A DNA stretch of 22,015 bases, taken from the NCBI GenBank assembly GCA_964599655.1, contig CAZRGV010000102.1:1-22015 (forward strand), in the 5' to 3' direction. This document shows, piece after piece, positions 1-8,170 of the stretch. Origin of the DNA: CAZRGV01 sp964599655 (GTDB lineage: Bacteria > Planctomycetota > Planctomycetia > Isosphaerales > Isosphaeraceae). The notes beneath the pieces are model-generated. The model had not been told where the DNA came from. It ran no database searches and saw nothing but the letters and a program-made list of their open reading frames with translations. Position numbers and translations under genes: made by a program. Positions within the stretch are counted from its first letter, which is position 1; every line of letters starts with the position of its first letter.

Positions 1-722
1 GGCACCCCGGGCTCGAGCATTCGTGGCTGTCCCCGCCGATCGACACGAGCCCCATCGAGCCTCGACCCCTTGCCGGAGAAGGCGCGTTCCTGCTCAAGCA
101 CGCGGCCCGATATCTCACCAACGACCCGCGGCCCGAAGACGTTCGAAGCGCCTTTGCCGGACTCCGGCCGTTGATCGACGTCCGCGGAGACTCGACAACA
201 ACGGCCAAGCTTTCACGAGAGCATGCCATTGTCGTGTCGGAGTCAGGTCTGCTGACGATCACGGGCGGGAAGTGGACGACGTACCGGCGGATGGCCGCCG
301 ACGTCCTGGATCGCGCGGTCGAACTGGCCGGACTGCCCAGAAAACCCTGCGTTACCGAATCGCTGCACCTTCACGGCTACGTATCCGAGCCGGTCGAGGG
401 ACCACTAGCAATGTATGGTTCGGACGCCCCTGAGCTTCAGCGATTGATCGCGGAGCGGCCCGAGTGGGCGGCGCCGCTCCACCCATCCCTCCCCTACCTC
501 GCCGGCGAGGTTGTCTGGGCCGCCCGTTTCGAGCTTGCGCGTTCCATCGAGGATGTTCTGGCCCGTCGTACAAGGGCCCTATTCCTCGATGCCCGTGTGA
601 GTTGGGAGATCGCGCCCAGGGTTGCCGCCCTCCTTGCCGCCGAACTGGGCCGGGACGTCGCGTGGCAAAACAGCCAGATCCGGCAGTTCCAGGAGCTGGC
701 ATCGGGTTATCTTCTGACCTGA
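1..722 (+). CDS. glpD: Glycerol-3-phosphate dehydrogenase, C-terminal part (5' end outside window)
   Basis: Oxidises sn-glycerol 3-phosphate to dihydroxyacetone phosphate with FAD, passing electrons to the quinone pool at the inner face of the membrane. The first full codon is at position 3 and the frame stays open to TGA at 720-722, giving about 239 residues; complete GlpD proteins have 500-560. Visible family signatures are SAFAGLRPLI, the segment LTITGGKWTTYRRMA near the end of the FAD-binding part, and a C-terminal domain with EVVWAARFELARSIEDVLAR followed by RTRALFLDAR, typical of the GlpD C-terminal domain. The product, dihydroxyacetone phosphate, is a substrate of TpiA encoded 1.4 kb downstream, but a hairpin and a 335-base gap separate this gene from the next operon. 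The N-terminal Rossmann motif lies outside the window, so completeness cannot be judged. Confidence 0.93.
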   Translation, partial: HPGLEHSWLSPPIDTSPIEPRPLAGEGAFLLKHAARYLTNDPRPEDVRSAFAGLRPLIDVRGDSTTTAKLSREHAIVVSESGLLTITGGKWTTYRRMAADVLDRAVELAGLPRKPCVTESLHLHGYVSEPVEGPLAMYGSDAPELQRLIAERPEWAAPLHPSLPYLAGEVVWAARFELARSIEDVLARRTRALFLDARVSWEIAPRVAALLAAELGRDVAWQNSQIRQFQELASGYLLT

Positions 723-1057
723 GCGTTCCATCTCGGAAATTGGTCCACGGGACCATTTTGGCACGGGACGGCACCCGAAGCGGATATTCGATTCTGGCAT
801 CGGGTTCCCCGGTCGGGCCCGAGCGCTGAACCGAGGCGGTCAGGAGGACTATTCCTGGCCGGCCTAAAAAGTTTCGGTCCTCCTGGCCCTGGGGCCAGGC
901 GGCGACTCCTCTTCCCAAGACGCGGTTCGATTCGGTAAACTCTCGTGTTCACGCGTGAGTCCCCGGCGGACGGATTGTCTCCCGGAGCTACTGATCGCGT
1001 ACCCACCGAGCTAGGCAGCGCGCCTCGCCAGTCGAGCCAGGAGCACCGAGGGCCACG
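723..1057 (+). promoter_or_regulatory. glpD-aroF intergenic region with possible structured aroF leader
   Basis: These 335 bases hold no convincing gene. After the glpD hairpin there are two overlapping inverted repeats: CAGGAGGAC (841-849) with GTCCTCCTG (877-885), and CCTGGCCC (882-889) with GGGCCAGG (892-899). They share bases 882-885, so both cannot form fully at once. A third arm, CCTGGCC at 854-860, could also pair with GGCCAGG at 893-899. The arrangement resembles a switchable leader for aroF, but no T tract follows the last stem and no aromatic leader peptide was recognised. The aroF promoter must lie here or within the leader; I could not identify a clear -35/-10 pair. Confidence 0.35.
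741..759 (+). terminator. Hairpin with short T tract after glpD
   Basis: A perfect 6-bp stem, TGGTCC (741-746) and GGACCA (750-755) around a 3-base loop, is followed by TTTT (756-759) and preceded by AAAT. It starts 18 bases after the glpD stop, the expected place for an intrinsic terminator. The stem and T tract are short, so strength is uncertain. Confidence 0.5.
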
Positions 1058-2095
1058 ATGATCATCGTGTTGAAACCGCATCCCTCCCCGGAACAGATTC
1101 GCCATGTGGTTGAGCGAATCGAGGAACTGGGGTTCATGCCTCATGTGAGCCAGGGGGTCGCCCGCACGATCATCGGCGTCATCGGCGATGAGGAGAAGCT
1201 CCAGGCGGAGCCGTTGCAGGCCATCGACGGGGTCGAACGCGTCCTGCCGATCATGAAGCCCTTCAAGCTGGCAAGCCGGGAGTTTCACGAGCTGGATTCG
1301 GTGATCGAGGTCAAGGGCGTTCGCATCGGCGGCGGGCATCTGGCGATGATCGCCGGGCCTTGCGCGATCGAGAGTGAGGCGATCTTGCTGGAGATCGCCG
1401 AGCAGGTCAAGGATGCCGGGGCAAACATCCTCCGGGGCGGCGCCTTCAAGCCGAGAACCAGTCCTTACAGCTTTCAAGGGCTGGGCGAAGACGGCCTGAA
1501 GATTCTCAAGGCGACCGGTGAGCGGCTCGGCATGCCCGTCGTGACCGAGGTGATGGACCCTCGTCAAGTCGAGCTGATCGAGCGTTACGCCGATATGTTC
1601 CAAATCGGCGCCCGAAACATGCAGAACTTTGACCTTCTGAAGGAAGTCGGCCGGACCCGCATCCCAGTGCTCTTGAAGCGAGGGATGAGCGCGACGGTCA
1701 AGGACCTGCTCATGTCGGCCGAGTACGTGCTCTCGCAAGGGAACCGTCGCGTGATCCTGTGCGAGCGTGGAGTCCGCACGTTCGAGGATTCAACCCGGAA
1801 CATGCTCGACCTTTCGGCCGTGCCGAACGTGAAGGGGCAAAGCCACTTGCCGATCATCGTCGACCCGAGCCACGCGACCGGCCGGCCCGACCTGATCCCG
1901 GCTATGGCCCTGGCGGCCGTGGCCGCGGGGGCGGACGGCGTTCACATCGAGGTGCACTCCTGCCCGGAAAAGGCGCTGTCGGACGGCCCTCAGGCCCTGC
2001 TGCCCGCGCCTTATGCCCAGTTGATGGAGCGGATTCGACAGATGGCCGAGCTTTTGGGCCGGTCGATCGACGCCAGCGAGGGGGTGACCGTCTGA
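1058..2095 (+). CDS. aroF: 3-deoxy-7-phosphoheptulonate (DAHP) synthase, type I-beta with N-terminal regulatory domain
   Basis: Condenses phosphoenolpyruvate with erythrose 4-phosphate to DAHP, the first step of the shikimate pathway to Phe, Tyr and Trp. The 345 residues match the length of the Thermotoga-type enzymes: residues 1-70 form a ferredoxin-like domain (starting MIIVLKPHPS) that in this subgroup carries feedback regulation, and residues 85-340 form the TIM barrel. Visible active-site signatures are GPCAIES (100-106), KPRTSPYSFQG (131-141), QIGARNMQNFDLL, LLKRGMSATVKDLL and IIVDPSHATGRPDL. The ATG at 1058 is the natural start because the regulatory domain begins at residue 1. The stop overlaps the tpiA start by one base (TGATG at 2093-2097), implying translational coupling. 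The gene symbol varies between genomes (aroF, aroG or aroA for this subgroup). Confidence 0.95.
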   Translation: MIIVLKPHPSPEQIRHVVERIEELGFMPHVSQGVARTIIGVIGDEEKLQAEPLQAIDGVERVLPIMKPFKLASREFHELDSVIEVKGVRIGGGHLAMIAGPCAIESEAILLEIAEQVKDAGANILRGGAFKPRTSPYSFQGLGEDGLKILKATGERLGMPVVTEVMDPRQVELIERYADMFQIGARNMQNFDLLKEVGRTRIPVLLKRGMSATVKDLLMSAEYVLSQGNRRVILCERGVRTFEDSTRNMLDLSAVPNVKGQSHLPIIVDPSHATGRPDLIPAMALAAVAAGADGVHIEVHSCPEKALSDGPQALLPAPYAQLMERIRQMAELLGRSIDASEGVTV

Positions 2096-2889
2096 TGACC
2101 CGCCGCACGTTGTTCATCGCCGGCAACTGGAAAATGAACCCGACGAGTCAGGACGCGGCCGTCGCCCTCGCCGAAGCCGTGAAAGCGGGGGTAGGCCAAG
2201 CAACCGACATCCATGTGGCGATCTGCCCGCCGTCGGTCTACCTTCAGCGGATCGACGAGGTGGTCGCCAACTCGCCGCTGGGTCTTGGGGCCCAGAATAT
2301 GCACTGGGAGCCTGAAGGGGCCTATACCGGCGAGCTCTCGGGCCCGATGTTGATCGGTTGTACCCACGTGATCCTCGGTCATAGCGAGCGGCGTCATGGC
2401 CTGGGTGAAACGGACGAACAGGTCAACAAGAAGCTGCACGCGGCGTTGTCGGCCGGCCTCTTGCCGATCGTTTGCCTGGGCGAGACCCTGGAAGAGCGGG
2501 AGTCGAACCATACCGAGTCGGTTGTTGAGCGGCAACTGGCCGGTTCGCTGGCCGAACTGACGGCCGAGCAGATGGCTAAGGTGGTTCTCGCCTACGAACC
2601 GGTCTGGGCCATCGGTACCGGAAAAGTGGCGACTCCCGAACAAGCGCAGACCGTCCATGCATTCATTCGTCGTTATCTCGCAGGCCGCTTCGGTGAAGCG
2701 ACCGCCGGGCGCGTCGTTGTCCAGTATGGAGGAAGCGTCAAGCCTGATAACGCGACGGAACTGCTGGCCTGCCCGGACATTGACGGGGCCCTCGTCGGCG
2801 GCGCGAGTCTCAAAGCCAGCGACTTCCTAAAGATCATCGAAGCGGCTCGGGATGTGGCTGCCGGTCCGAAGCGATACGGGAACCTCTGA
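2095..2889 (+). CDS. tpiA: Triose-phosphate isomerase
   Basis: Interconverts dihydroxyacetone phosphate and glyceraldehyde 3-phosphate in glycolysis and gluconeogenesis, in the cytosol. The 264-residue product has the usual length. All catalytic residues are present: Asn11 and Lys13 in GNWKMN, His96 in ILGHSERR, and Glu168 in AYEPVWAIGTG, plus the phosphate-binding YGGSVKPDN near the C-terminus. The reading frame is open further upstream inside aroF, but ATG 2095 gives the family N-terminus (RTLFIAGNWKMN) and overlaps the aroF stop, so it is the start. A 141-base gap to secG follows; the pairing tpiA-secG on one strand is common in bacteria. Confidence 0.97.
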   Translation: MTRRTLFIAGNWKMNPTSQDAAVALAEAVKAGVGQATDIHVAICPPSVYLQRIDEVVANSPLGLGAQNMHWEPEGAYTGELSGPMLIGCTHVILGHSERRHGLGETDEQVNKKLHAALSAGLLPIVCLGETLEERESNHTESVVERQLAGSLAELTAEQMAKVVLAYEPVWAIGTGKVATPEQAQTVHAFIRRYLAGRFGEATAGRVVVQYGGSVKPDNATELLACPDIDGALVGGASLKASDFLKIIEAARDVAAGPKRYGNL

Positions 2890-3030
2890 GCGGGGACTGG
2901 GTTCATTGCCTCGCCGAACCAAGTTGGTCGCGTCCTCGGTCCCACCCGGTCAGATCGACCCCGCGCCCGGTCAGGCTGTCTGGGTCTTGAATGGTCTTCT
3001 CCGCACACAACATGAAAAAAGGACACCGCC

Positions 3031-3531
3031 GTGGCCGCGTTTTTCACCGCCTTGCTTTATGTGCTGCTTGTCATCTGCTCGCTGTTCCTGATCTGCCTGG
3101 TGCTCATCCAGCGCGGTAAGGGTGGGGGTCTGGCTGGCGCGTTCGGTGGCATGGGCGGCTCGAGTGCCTTTGGAACCAAGGCGGGCGACGTCTTCACGAA
3201 GATTACCATCGTGACCGCGAGCATCTGGATCGCCGTGGCGATGCTGCTCGTCTTGCTGGTCAACCAGGGGGGGCGGACCTCGGCCTACGACCTTGGCTCG
3301 GAGCGTACCGGGAGCGAGATCCCTGTTCCGGGAGCGACCACCGGCGCGGGCAAATCGAAGGACCAGGGGACCGAGACCGCGCCGGGTGGAGCCAGCCCAG
3401 CCCCCAGCGGATCGGCCCCCTCGACGACCAAGGAAAGCCCAGCATCCACCCCGTCGCCCTCGAGCTCCAGCGGTTTGCCATCGGCTATCGACGATGCGCC
3501 TTCGCCGGCTTCCTCGCCAAAGTCGAAATGA
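3031..3531 (+). CDS. secG: Preprotein translocase subunit SecG with long Ser/Pro/Gly-rich tail
   Basis: Accessory subunit of the SecYEG channel in the inner membrane, aiding SecA-driven export. Two membrane helices (about residues 3-26 and 57-77) flank the conserved loop LIQRGKGGGLAGAFGG followed by SSAFGT, diagnostic of SecG. Start is GTG at 3031, preceded by AAAAAAGGAC at 3015-3024 as ribosome-binding site. Typical SecG has 70-110 residues; here about 85 extra residues after the second helix are rich in Ser, Pro, Gly, Thr and Ala, with charged spots, and look disordered. Such tails are also found in other planctomycete SecG proteins as far as I recall. The gene follows tpiA on the same strand; a strong hairpin lies just after its stop. 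Confidence 0.93.
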   Translation: MAAFFTALLYVLLVICSLFLICLVLIQRGKGGGLAGAFGGMGGSSAFGTKAGDVFTKITIVTASIWIAVAMLLVLLVNQGGRTSAYDLGSERTGSEIPVPGATTGAGKSKDQGTETAPGGASPAPSGSAPSTTKESPASTPSPSSSSGLPSAIDDAPSPASSPKSK

Positions 3532-3540
3532 TTCGTGCTC

Positions 3541-3590
3541 CCAGGAAGCACCGTGTCCTGGATGGCGGACCCGGATGGTCCGGGTCCTTC
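3541..3590 (+). terminator. Tandem hairpins after secG
   Basis: Two stems follow the secG stop. CCAGGA (3541-3546) pairs with TCCTGG (3556-3561), and the stronger GGACCCGGA (3567-3575) pairs perfectly with TCCGGGTCC (3579-3587) over a 3-base loop. Only TT C A follows, so there is no real U tract. It may terminate or attenuate transcription, or protect the secG 3' end, before yicC. Confidence 0.5.
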
Positions 3591-3690
3591 ATCGTGAGGG
3601 ATTCTCGTTCTGTGGGCCAAACGTGATTCGCAGTGCGACGGACTCCGCTTCGAATTTCGAATCACGTCGGAACTTACCAGCGAGGTGGGC

Positions 3691-4566
3691 GTGCTGCTGA
3701 GCATGACCGGTTTCGGCGAGGCCCGGCATCAAGATGATCGCCTTTCGATGGTCGCCGAAGTACGATCAGTGAACAACCGTCACTTCAAGCTGACCTGTCG
3801 AGGCAGCGAGCCGTACACCGCGCTGGAAGCAGGGTTGGTACGACTGGTGCGCGAGTTCGTCCGACGAGGCACGGTGATGCTGACGATCCGGGTTGATCGC
3901 CCCAGGCGCGAGGAAGACTATCGACTCAATCGTGTCGCCCTTTCCAGCTATCGGGCACAGTTATCGGAATTGCAAACGGAGGGAGAGCCGCCGATACCGC
4001 TGTCGAGCCTTCTGGTCTTGCCGGGCGTGGTCGAGGAGCGCCGACCATCCGACGAAGATCCTCAGGCTGACTGGCCGTTGATCTCGCGGGTTGTCTCCGA
4101 GGCGCTGGCCAAGCATCGTGAGTCCCGCTCCCTGGAAGGGAAGGCCATGGCCGAACAGCTTCTCAGCCTGGGACGGGAACTGTCGGAGCATCTGGAGAAA
4201 ATCGCGTCGCGGGGTCCGGAGGTGGTCGCCACCTATCAGCAACGGTTGATCGAACGCGTCAAGGCACTGGTTCAGGAACGCGTCGCGATCGAGCCGAAGG
4301 ACCTGATTCGAGAGGTCGCCATCCTGGCGGAGCGGGCCGACATCAGCGAGGAGATCATCCGGCTCCGAGCCCATTTTCAACAGTTTTGCAACGTAATCGA
4401 CGAGCCGGAAAGCGGTGGTCGAAAGCTTGAGTTCATCGTGCAGGAGATGGGGCGGGAAACGAACACAATCGGATCGAAGGCCAACGACGTGGAGATTAGC
4501 CGCGGCGTGGTCGAGATGAAAGGACTCCTGGAAAAAGTTCGCGAGCTGATCCAGAACGTCGAGTGA
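3691..4566 (+). CDS. yicC: YicC family endoribonuclease-like protein
   Basis: Member of the YicC/YloC family, described as stress-linked endoribonucleases in Escherichia coli and Bacillus. The N-terminal signature SMTGFGEA and the C-terminal DUF1732 signature, from LEFIVQEMGRETNTIGSKA to the end ELIQNVE, are both intact and the protein is about 291 residues, the family's usual size. Start choice is not certain: GTG 3685, GTG 3691 and ATG 3703 are in frame. GTG 3691 gives MLLSMTGFGEA, matching the usual MIxSMTGFG, and has GAGGTG just upstream, so it is preferred. The stop is followed after 28 bases by gmk; yicC-gmk-rpoZ is a widely conserved order, which supports all three calls. Confidence 0.93.
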   Translation: MLLSMTGFGEARHQDDRLSMVAEVRSVNNRHFKLTCRGSEPYTALEAGLVRLVREFVRRGTVMLTIRVDRPRREEDYRLNRVALSSYRAQLSELQTEGEPPIPLSSLLVLPGVVEERRPSDEDPQADWPLISRVVSEALAKHRESRSLEGKAMAEQLLSLGRELSEHLEKIASRGPEVVATYQQRLIERVKALVQERVAIEPKDLIREVAILAERADISEEIIRLRAHFQQFCNVIDEPESGGRKLEFIVQEMGRETNTIGSKANDVEISRGVVEMKGLLEKVRELIQNVE

Positions 4567-4594
4567 GCGGGCGAACCCGCGAGGTGAAGCGACC

Positions 4595-5185
4595 ATGTGG
4601 GTCGAGGGTTGGGGCGAGCTGCCAGGCCGTCTGATCGTCCTGTCGGGGCCGTCGGGCTCGGGGAAGAGCACGCTGCTGCGCCGGGCTCTGGCGAGGTCGG
4701 ACGTTTCGGCCAGGCTCTCGGTCTCGGCAACGACCCGCCCTCCCCGTCCTGGTGAGCAAGACGGGGTCGACTATGTCTTCATGGAGCACGACGCGTTCAT
4801 CGAGGCCCAGGCCCACGGGGAGTTTCTAGAGTGGGCCGAGTACGGGAGTTACCTTTACGGCACGCCGGCCCGGCCCGTTTTCGAGGCGATGGCGAGGGGC
4901 GAGTGCGTGATCCTGGAAATCGAGGTCAAGGGAGCCTTGCAGGTCCGGGAGCGGGCTCCCTCGGCCGTCTTCGTTTTTGTGGACGTTCCGAGCTTCACGG
5001 TTCTCGAAGAACGGCTTCGGAACCGTGCCAGTGAGGACGACCTGGCGATTCACCGCCGGTTGATCCGGGCTCGCTGGGAGCGCGACCATGCCCACTGTTA
5101 CGACGAACGCGTGATCAATGACGACCTCGACCGGGCCGTCGATGACCTGGTTGCCATTCTCCAACGACACGGTTGCGGAGCCTGA
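4595..5185 (+). CDS. gmk: Guanylate kinase
   Basis: Phosphorylates GMP to GDP with ATP, supplying GTP and ppGpp synthesis in the cytosol. At 196 residues it has the normal length. The Walker A motif GPSGSGKST is at residues 18-26; the GMP-binding segment SATTRPPRPGE and the GSYLYGTP motif follow, then EIEVKGALQV and the C-terminal VINDDLDRAVDDL. The start ATG 4595 is preceded by GAGGTG at 4580-4585. The stop at 5183-5185 lies 7 bases before the rpoZ start, so the two are almost certainly co-translated. Residues 1-10 precede the first beta strand by a little more than in the shortest homologues. Confidence 0.97.
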   Translation: MWVEGWGELPGRLIVLSGPSGSGKSTLLRRALARSDVSARLSVSATTRPPRPGEQDGVDYVFMEHDAFIEAQAHGEFLEWAEYGSYLYGTPARPVFEAMARGECVILEIEVKGALQVRERAPSAVFVFVDVPSFTVLEERLRNRASEDDLAIHRRLIRARWERDHAHCYDERVINDDLDRAVDDLVAILQRHGCGA

Positions 5186-5192
5186 TTCGCCC

Positions 5193-5456
5193 ATGCACGA
5201 AGAACTGAAGGAAGAACAGATCGTCAACAAGGTCGGAGGCCGGTTCAAGCTCTCGACCCTGATCCAGAAACGGATGATTGCTCTGAACCAGGGGGCTCGC
5301 CCCCTGGTCGACATGCGTTCCCATGACAAGATGGCCATCGTCATCGCCGAGATCAAGCAAGACAAGATCTTCCTCGACACCTCGGGTCAGGTGCAGACGC
5401 ACGAGACACCGGAAAACTTCGAGGGAGGAACCGTCGACTTGACGCAATCGGAATAA
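5193..5456 (+). CDS. rpoZ: RNA polymerase subunit omega
   Basis: Small RNA polymerase subunit that chaperones the beta' subunit and in many bacteria contributes to ppGpp response. The frame is open from 5118, inside gmk, but ATG 5193 gives an 87-residue product whose residues 1-60 (KVGGRFKLSTLIQKRMIAL, then NQGARPLVD) follow the RpoZ pattern of a helix carrying the conserved R-x-L and a downstream GARPLV. The position 7 bases after gmk is the classical location of rpoZ. The C-terminal half (IAEIKQDKIFLDT onward) is a variable tail. No catalytic residues apply. Confidence 0.9.
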   Translation: MHEELKEEQIVNKVGGRFKLSTLIQKRMIALNQGARPLVDMRSHDKMAIVIAEIKQDKIFLDTSGQVQTHETPENFEGGTVDLTQSE

Positions 5457-5616
5457 CCGAAATCGGATTATCGCGAAGCCGGCGAGGACGGCCGGGTTCG
5501 TCAAAGCCCTCCAACACCCCCGGCCGATTTCAATGGACGGCTCGGCAACGGCGGGGGTTAGGAAGGTGCGCCCCCAGGGATGGCCGTTGGTCCCAGCCGA
5601 TGCCTGGGGGGACTCC

Positions 5617-7927
5617 ATGTTCGATCGTCACCGCCTGATCCAGCACAGCCAGGGTCTCGCCCTGTTGTTCGCGGTCGCCTTCCTGGCCCTCAGCCTGGTC
5701 GGCTATAATCCGGCCGACCCGCCTGGAACCGCGGTCTGGCGCCTCGAACCGGTTCCCGCGACCAATCCTTGCGGTCCGGTCGGCGCCTGGCTGGCTCACG
5801 AGTTGTTCCAGGTTTTTGGCTGGGGCTCGTACCTGGTTTTGTGGGGTCTGGCGGTTCTCGACCTGGCGCTCTTCCGCCGCCGCTCAGTGGCCGATCCGGT
5901 GTCCCGCCTCCTGGGATTCTGGTTAGTGCTCGTCGTGGCGTCGGCCCTCTTCCAGATGCTCGCGCCAGGGTTGAGTCCGAGTCCGCCGGTTGGGAGCGGG
6001 GGTTATCTCGGGGCCCTCGGGGTGTCCTTCCTGGGCGGTCAGTTCGGGCCGGTCGGCCTGTTTCTGATCCTCGCCGCGACAGGGCTCGTCGGGCTGGCAT
6101 TCTGCCACGACTTCCTCCTGGTCTGGCCGCTGCGGGAACTCGTTGGACTGGCACGGTCTCGTCGGCGTTCCTCGCCCTTGGTTCCCGCGCCTTACGCGGT
6201 GGGGGGGCCGGTCGCTGGCGCATCAATCGCGGCCATCAGCTACGACGACCCGTTTCGGCGACAGGTAGCCACGCCGATCCCGAGAGCTTCGCTTGCCCAC
6301 AGGGCCGACGCCCCTGGAGCCGGAACCGACGATCCACGGGCCGCGACGCCCGGTACGGGGCTGATGCCCGCCACGAAGCCGCCGATCATGTCCTCCATTC
6401 CGATACCAACGGGCGACGGTTACGAGTGCCCACCTCNNNNNNNNNNTGCTCGACCCGCCTGCGGCAGTCGCGATCCAGGAGCACGAGGCCAAGATCAACG
6501 CTCGTGCCTTGCTCCTGGAAAAGACGCTCCTGGAGCATGGCTGTTCCGTGCGCGTCGTGCAGATCGACACAGGTCCGGTCATCACCCAGTTTGAGATCGA
6601 GCTGGAAGCGGGCTTGCGAGTTTCGAAGGTCGCCGGGCTCTCGAACGATCTGGCCATCGCGCTGGCGGTGCCCAGCGTGCGAATCGTCGCGCCGATTCCG
6701 GGTAAGACGACCGTCGGGATCGAGGTGCCCAACGAGCGACGAGGCATGGTTCGCCTCGGCGAGGTCATCGCGGGAAGCACGTCTCGGATGTCGCAGCTTC
6801 GCATTCCTCTCTTTCTGGGCAAGGACGTCAAGGGCATGCCACTGGCCTTCGACCTGGCCGACATGCCCCACTTACTGATCGCCGGCCGGACTGGAACGGG
6901 CAAGTCCGTTTGCCTGAACGCGATGATCCTGTCGATTCTGATGACCAAGCGGCCCGACGAGGTCAAGCTGATCCTGATCGATCCGAAGAAGGTCGAACTC
7001 TCGCAGTTCAAGCGCATCCCGCACCTGATGCACCCGGTCATCACCGACGAGAAGAAGGCCGAATCGTTGCTGGCCTGGGCCTGCGAGAAGATGGATGAAC
7101 GCTACGGCTACCTGGCTCGCGCTGAGGTCCGAAACGTCCAGGCCTACAACCAGCTTACCCCCGAGGAGATCTATGCCCGGTTCCGCCCCGAGGACCCCGA
7201 GGAGCAGAGCCGTATTCCCACCTACATGCCGTACATCGTGATTGTCATCGACGAGATGAGCGACCTGATGATGCAGGTCGGTAAGGAGGTCGAATCGCAC
7301 ATCGTCCGGCTGGCCCAGAAGGCCAGGGCCGCGGGCATTCACCTCATCCTGGCCACCCAGAAGCCGACGGTGGATGTCATCACCGGCCTGATCAAGAGCA
7401 ACCTGCCTGCCAGAGTGGCGTTTCAGGTTGCCAGCCGAAATGACTCTCGCGTCGTACTTGACGAAATGGGGGCGGATAAGCTGCTCGGTAACGGCGACAT
7501 GCTCTTCCTGATTCCCGGAACTTCCCACCTGATCCGGGCTCAAGGGACCTATGTCTCCGATGCCGAGGTCAACCGCATCTGCGCCTACCTGGAGCAATAT
7601 CCGGTCGAGTTCAGCAAGGAGCTTGTCCAGCTTCAGGTCGGCGGTGCCCTCGGCGGTAAGGATCGCGCCGCCGCGCTCAAGGAGCGGGACGAGCTCTACG
7701 AGCCGGCCATCGAGATTATCATCCGGGAGCAGAGAGGTTCGACATCGCTGTTGCAACGGGCCCTCGGTATCGGCTATGGTCGCGCCGCCCGCCTGATCGA
7801 CTTCATGGCCGAGGACGGAATCGTGGGGGAATACAAGAGCGGCTCGGCGCGTGAAGTGCTCTACACCTGGGACGAGTGGGAAGCCATGAAGAACGGGGGC
7901 GATACCACGACCGGTTCGGCCGCGTGA
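5617..7927 (+). CDS. ftsK: DNA translocase FtsK/SpoIIIE (interrupted by a 10-N assembly gap)
   Basis: Septal DNA pump that moves chromosome termini and aids dimer resolution. ATG 5617 (MFDRHRLIQH) has GGGGGGA upstream; an in-frame ATG at 5533 would add 28 residues not expected in the family. About four hydrophobic segments lie in residues 12-180, then a Pro/Ala-rich linker of about 90 residues. After the gap comes the motor: EIDLxDLAIAL-type alpha domain with DTGPVITQFEIEL, Walker A GRTGTGKSV near 6889-6915, Walker B IVIVIDEMSDL, and ATQKPTVDVITG. The C-terminal gamma winged helix (STSLLQRALGIGYGRAARLI) recognises the orienting DNA sequence. Frame changes across the Ns; the flanking codons join in frame if the true gap is a multiple of three, and family alignment suggests only a few bases are missing. 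About 767 residues plus the gap, normal length for a short-linker FtsK. Planctomycetes generally lack FtsZ, so a septum-independent role is possible. Confidence 0.95.
6437..6446. other. Assembly gap (10 N) inside ftsK
   Basis: Ten undetermined bases. The ftsK frame before and after differs, and in-frame joining needs a gap length divisible by three, so the 10 N is a filler, not a measured length. The sequence before reads GYECPP and after reads LDPPAAV, which in FtsK are normally separated by about two or three residues. Confidence 0.97.
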
Positions 7928-8170
7928 CCGCCTTTGGGATCGCTCCGAGAAGACCGACCGTTCAGTTCGGTGGATTCCGTTCAACTGGGCCGGCTGGCGG
8001 GTCGGTGATCCAAGCGAATCCGGCCAAATTCATGAAATTCGGTGGCGGATTTCGCCCGATCGACCCATCCTGGAATGGTGCGAGGGTCCAGGCCATCCGC
8101 GTTGGTACCTGCCGGTCGCCATTCACGAGCTTTCTGGCTTCAGTCCCCTTTGAATTGCCGGGTCTTTCCC

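Noticed and set aside
915..960. tRNA-like GGTTCGATTC segment
   Set aside because: The T-loop-like string has no matching stems, anticodon arm or CCA end around it.
5118..5192. Longer rpoZ start inside gmk
   Set aside because: The added residues are the shadow of gmk; the omega pattern begins at ATG 5193.
5533..5616. Upstream in-frame ATG as start of ftsK
   Set aside because: It would add 28 residues unlike FtsK and lacks a ribosome-binding site; ATG 5617 has a G-rich site and the family-like N-terminus.
6872..7984. Open frame of 370 codons on the minus strand
   Set aside because: Antisense shadow of the ftsK motor domain; no recognisable family, and no ribosome-binding site.
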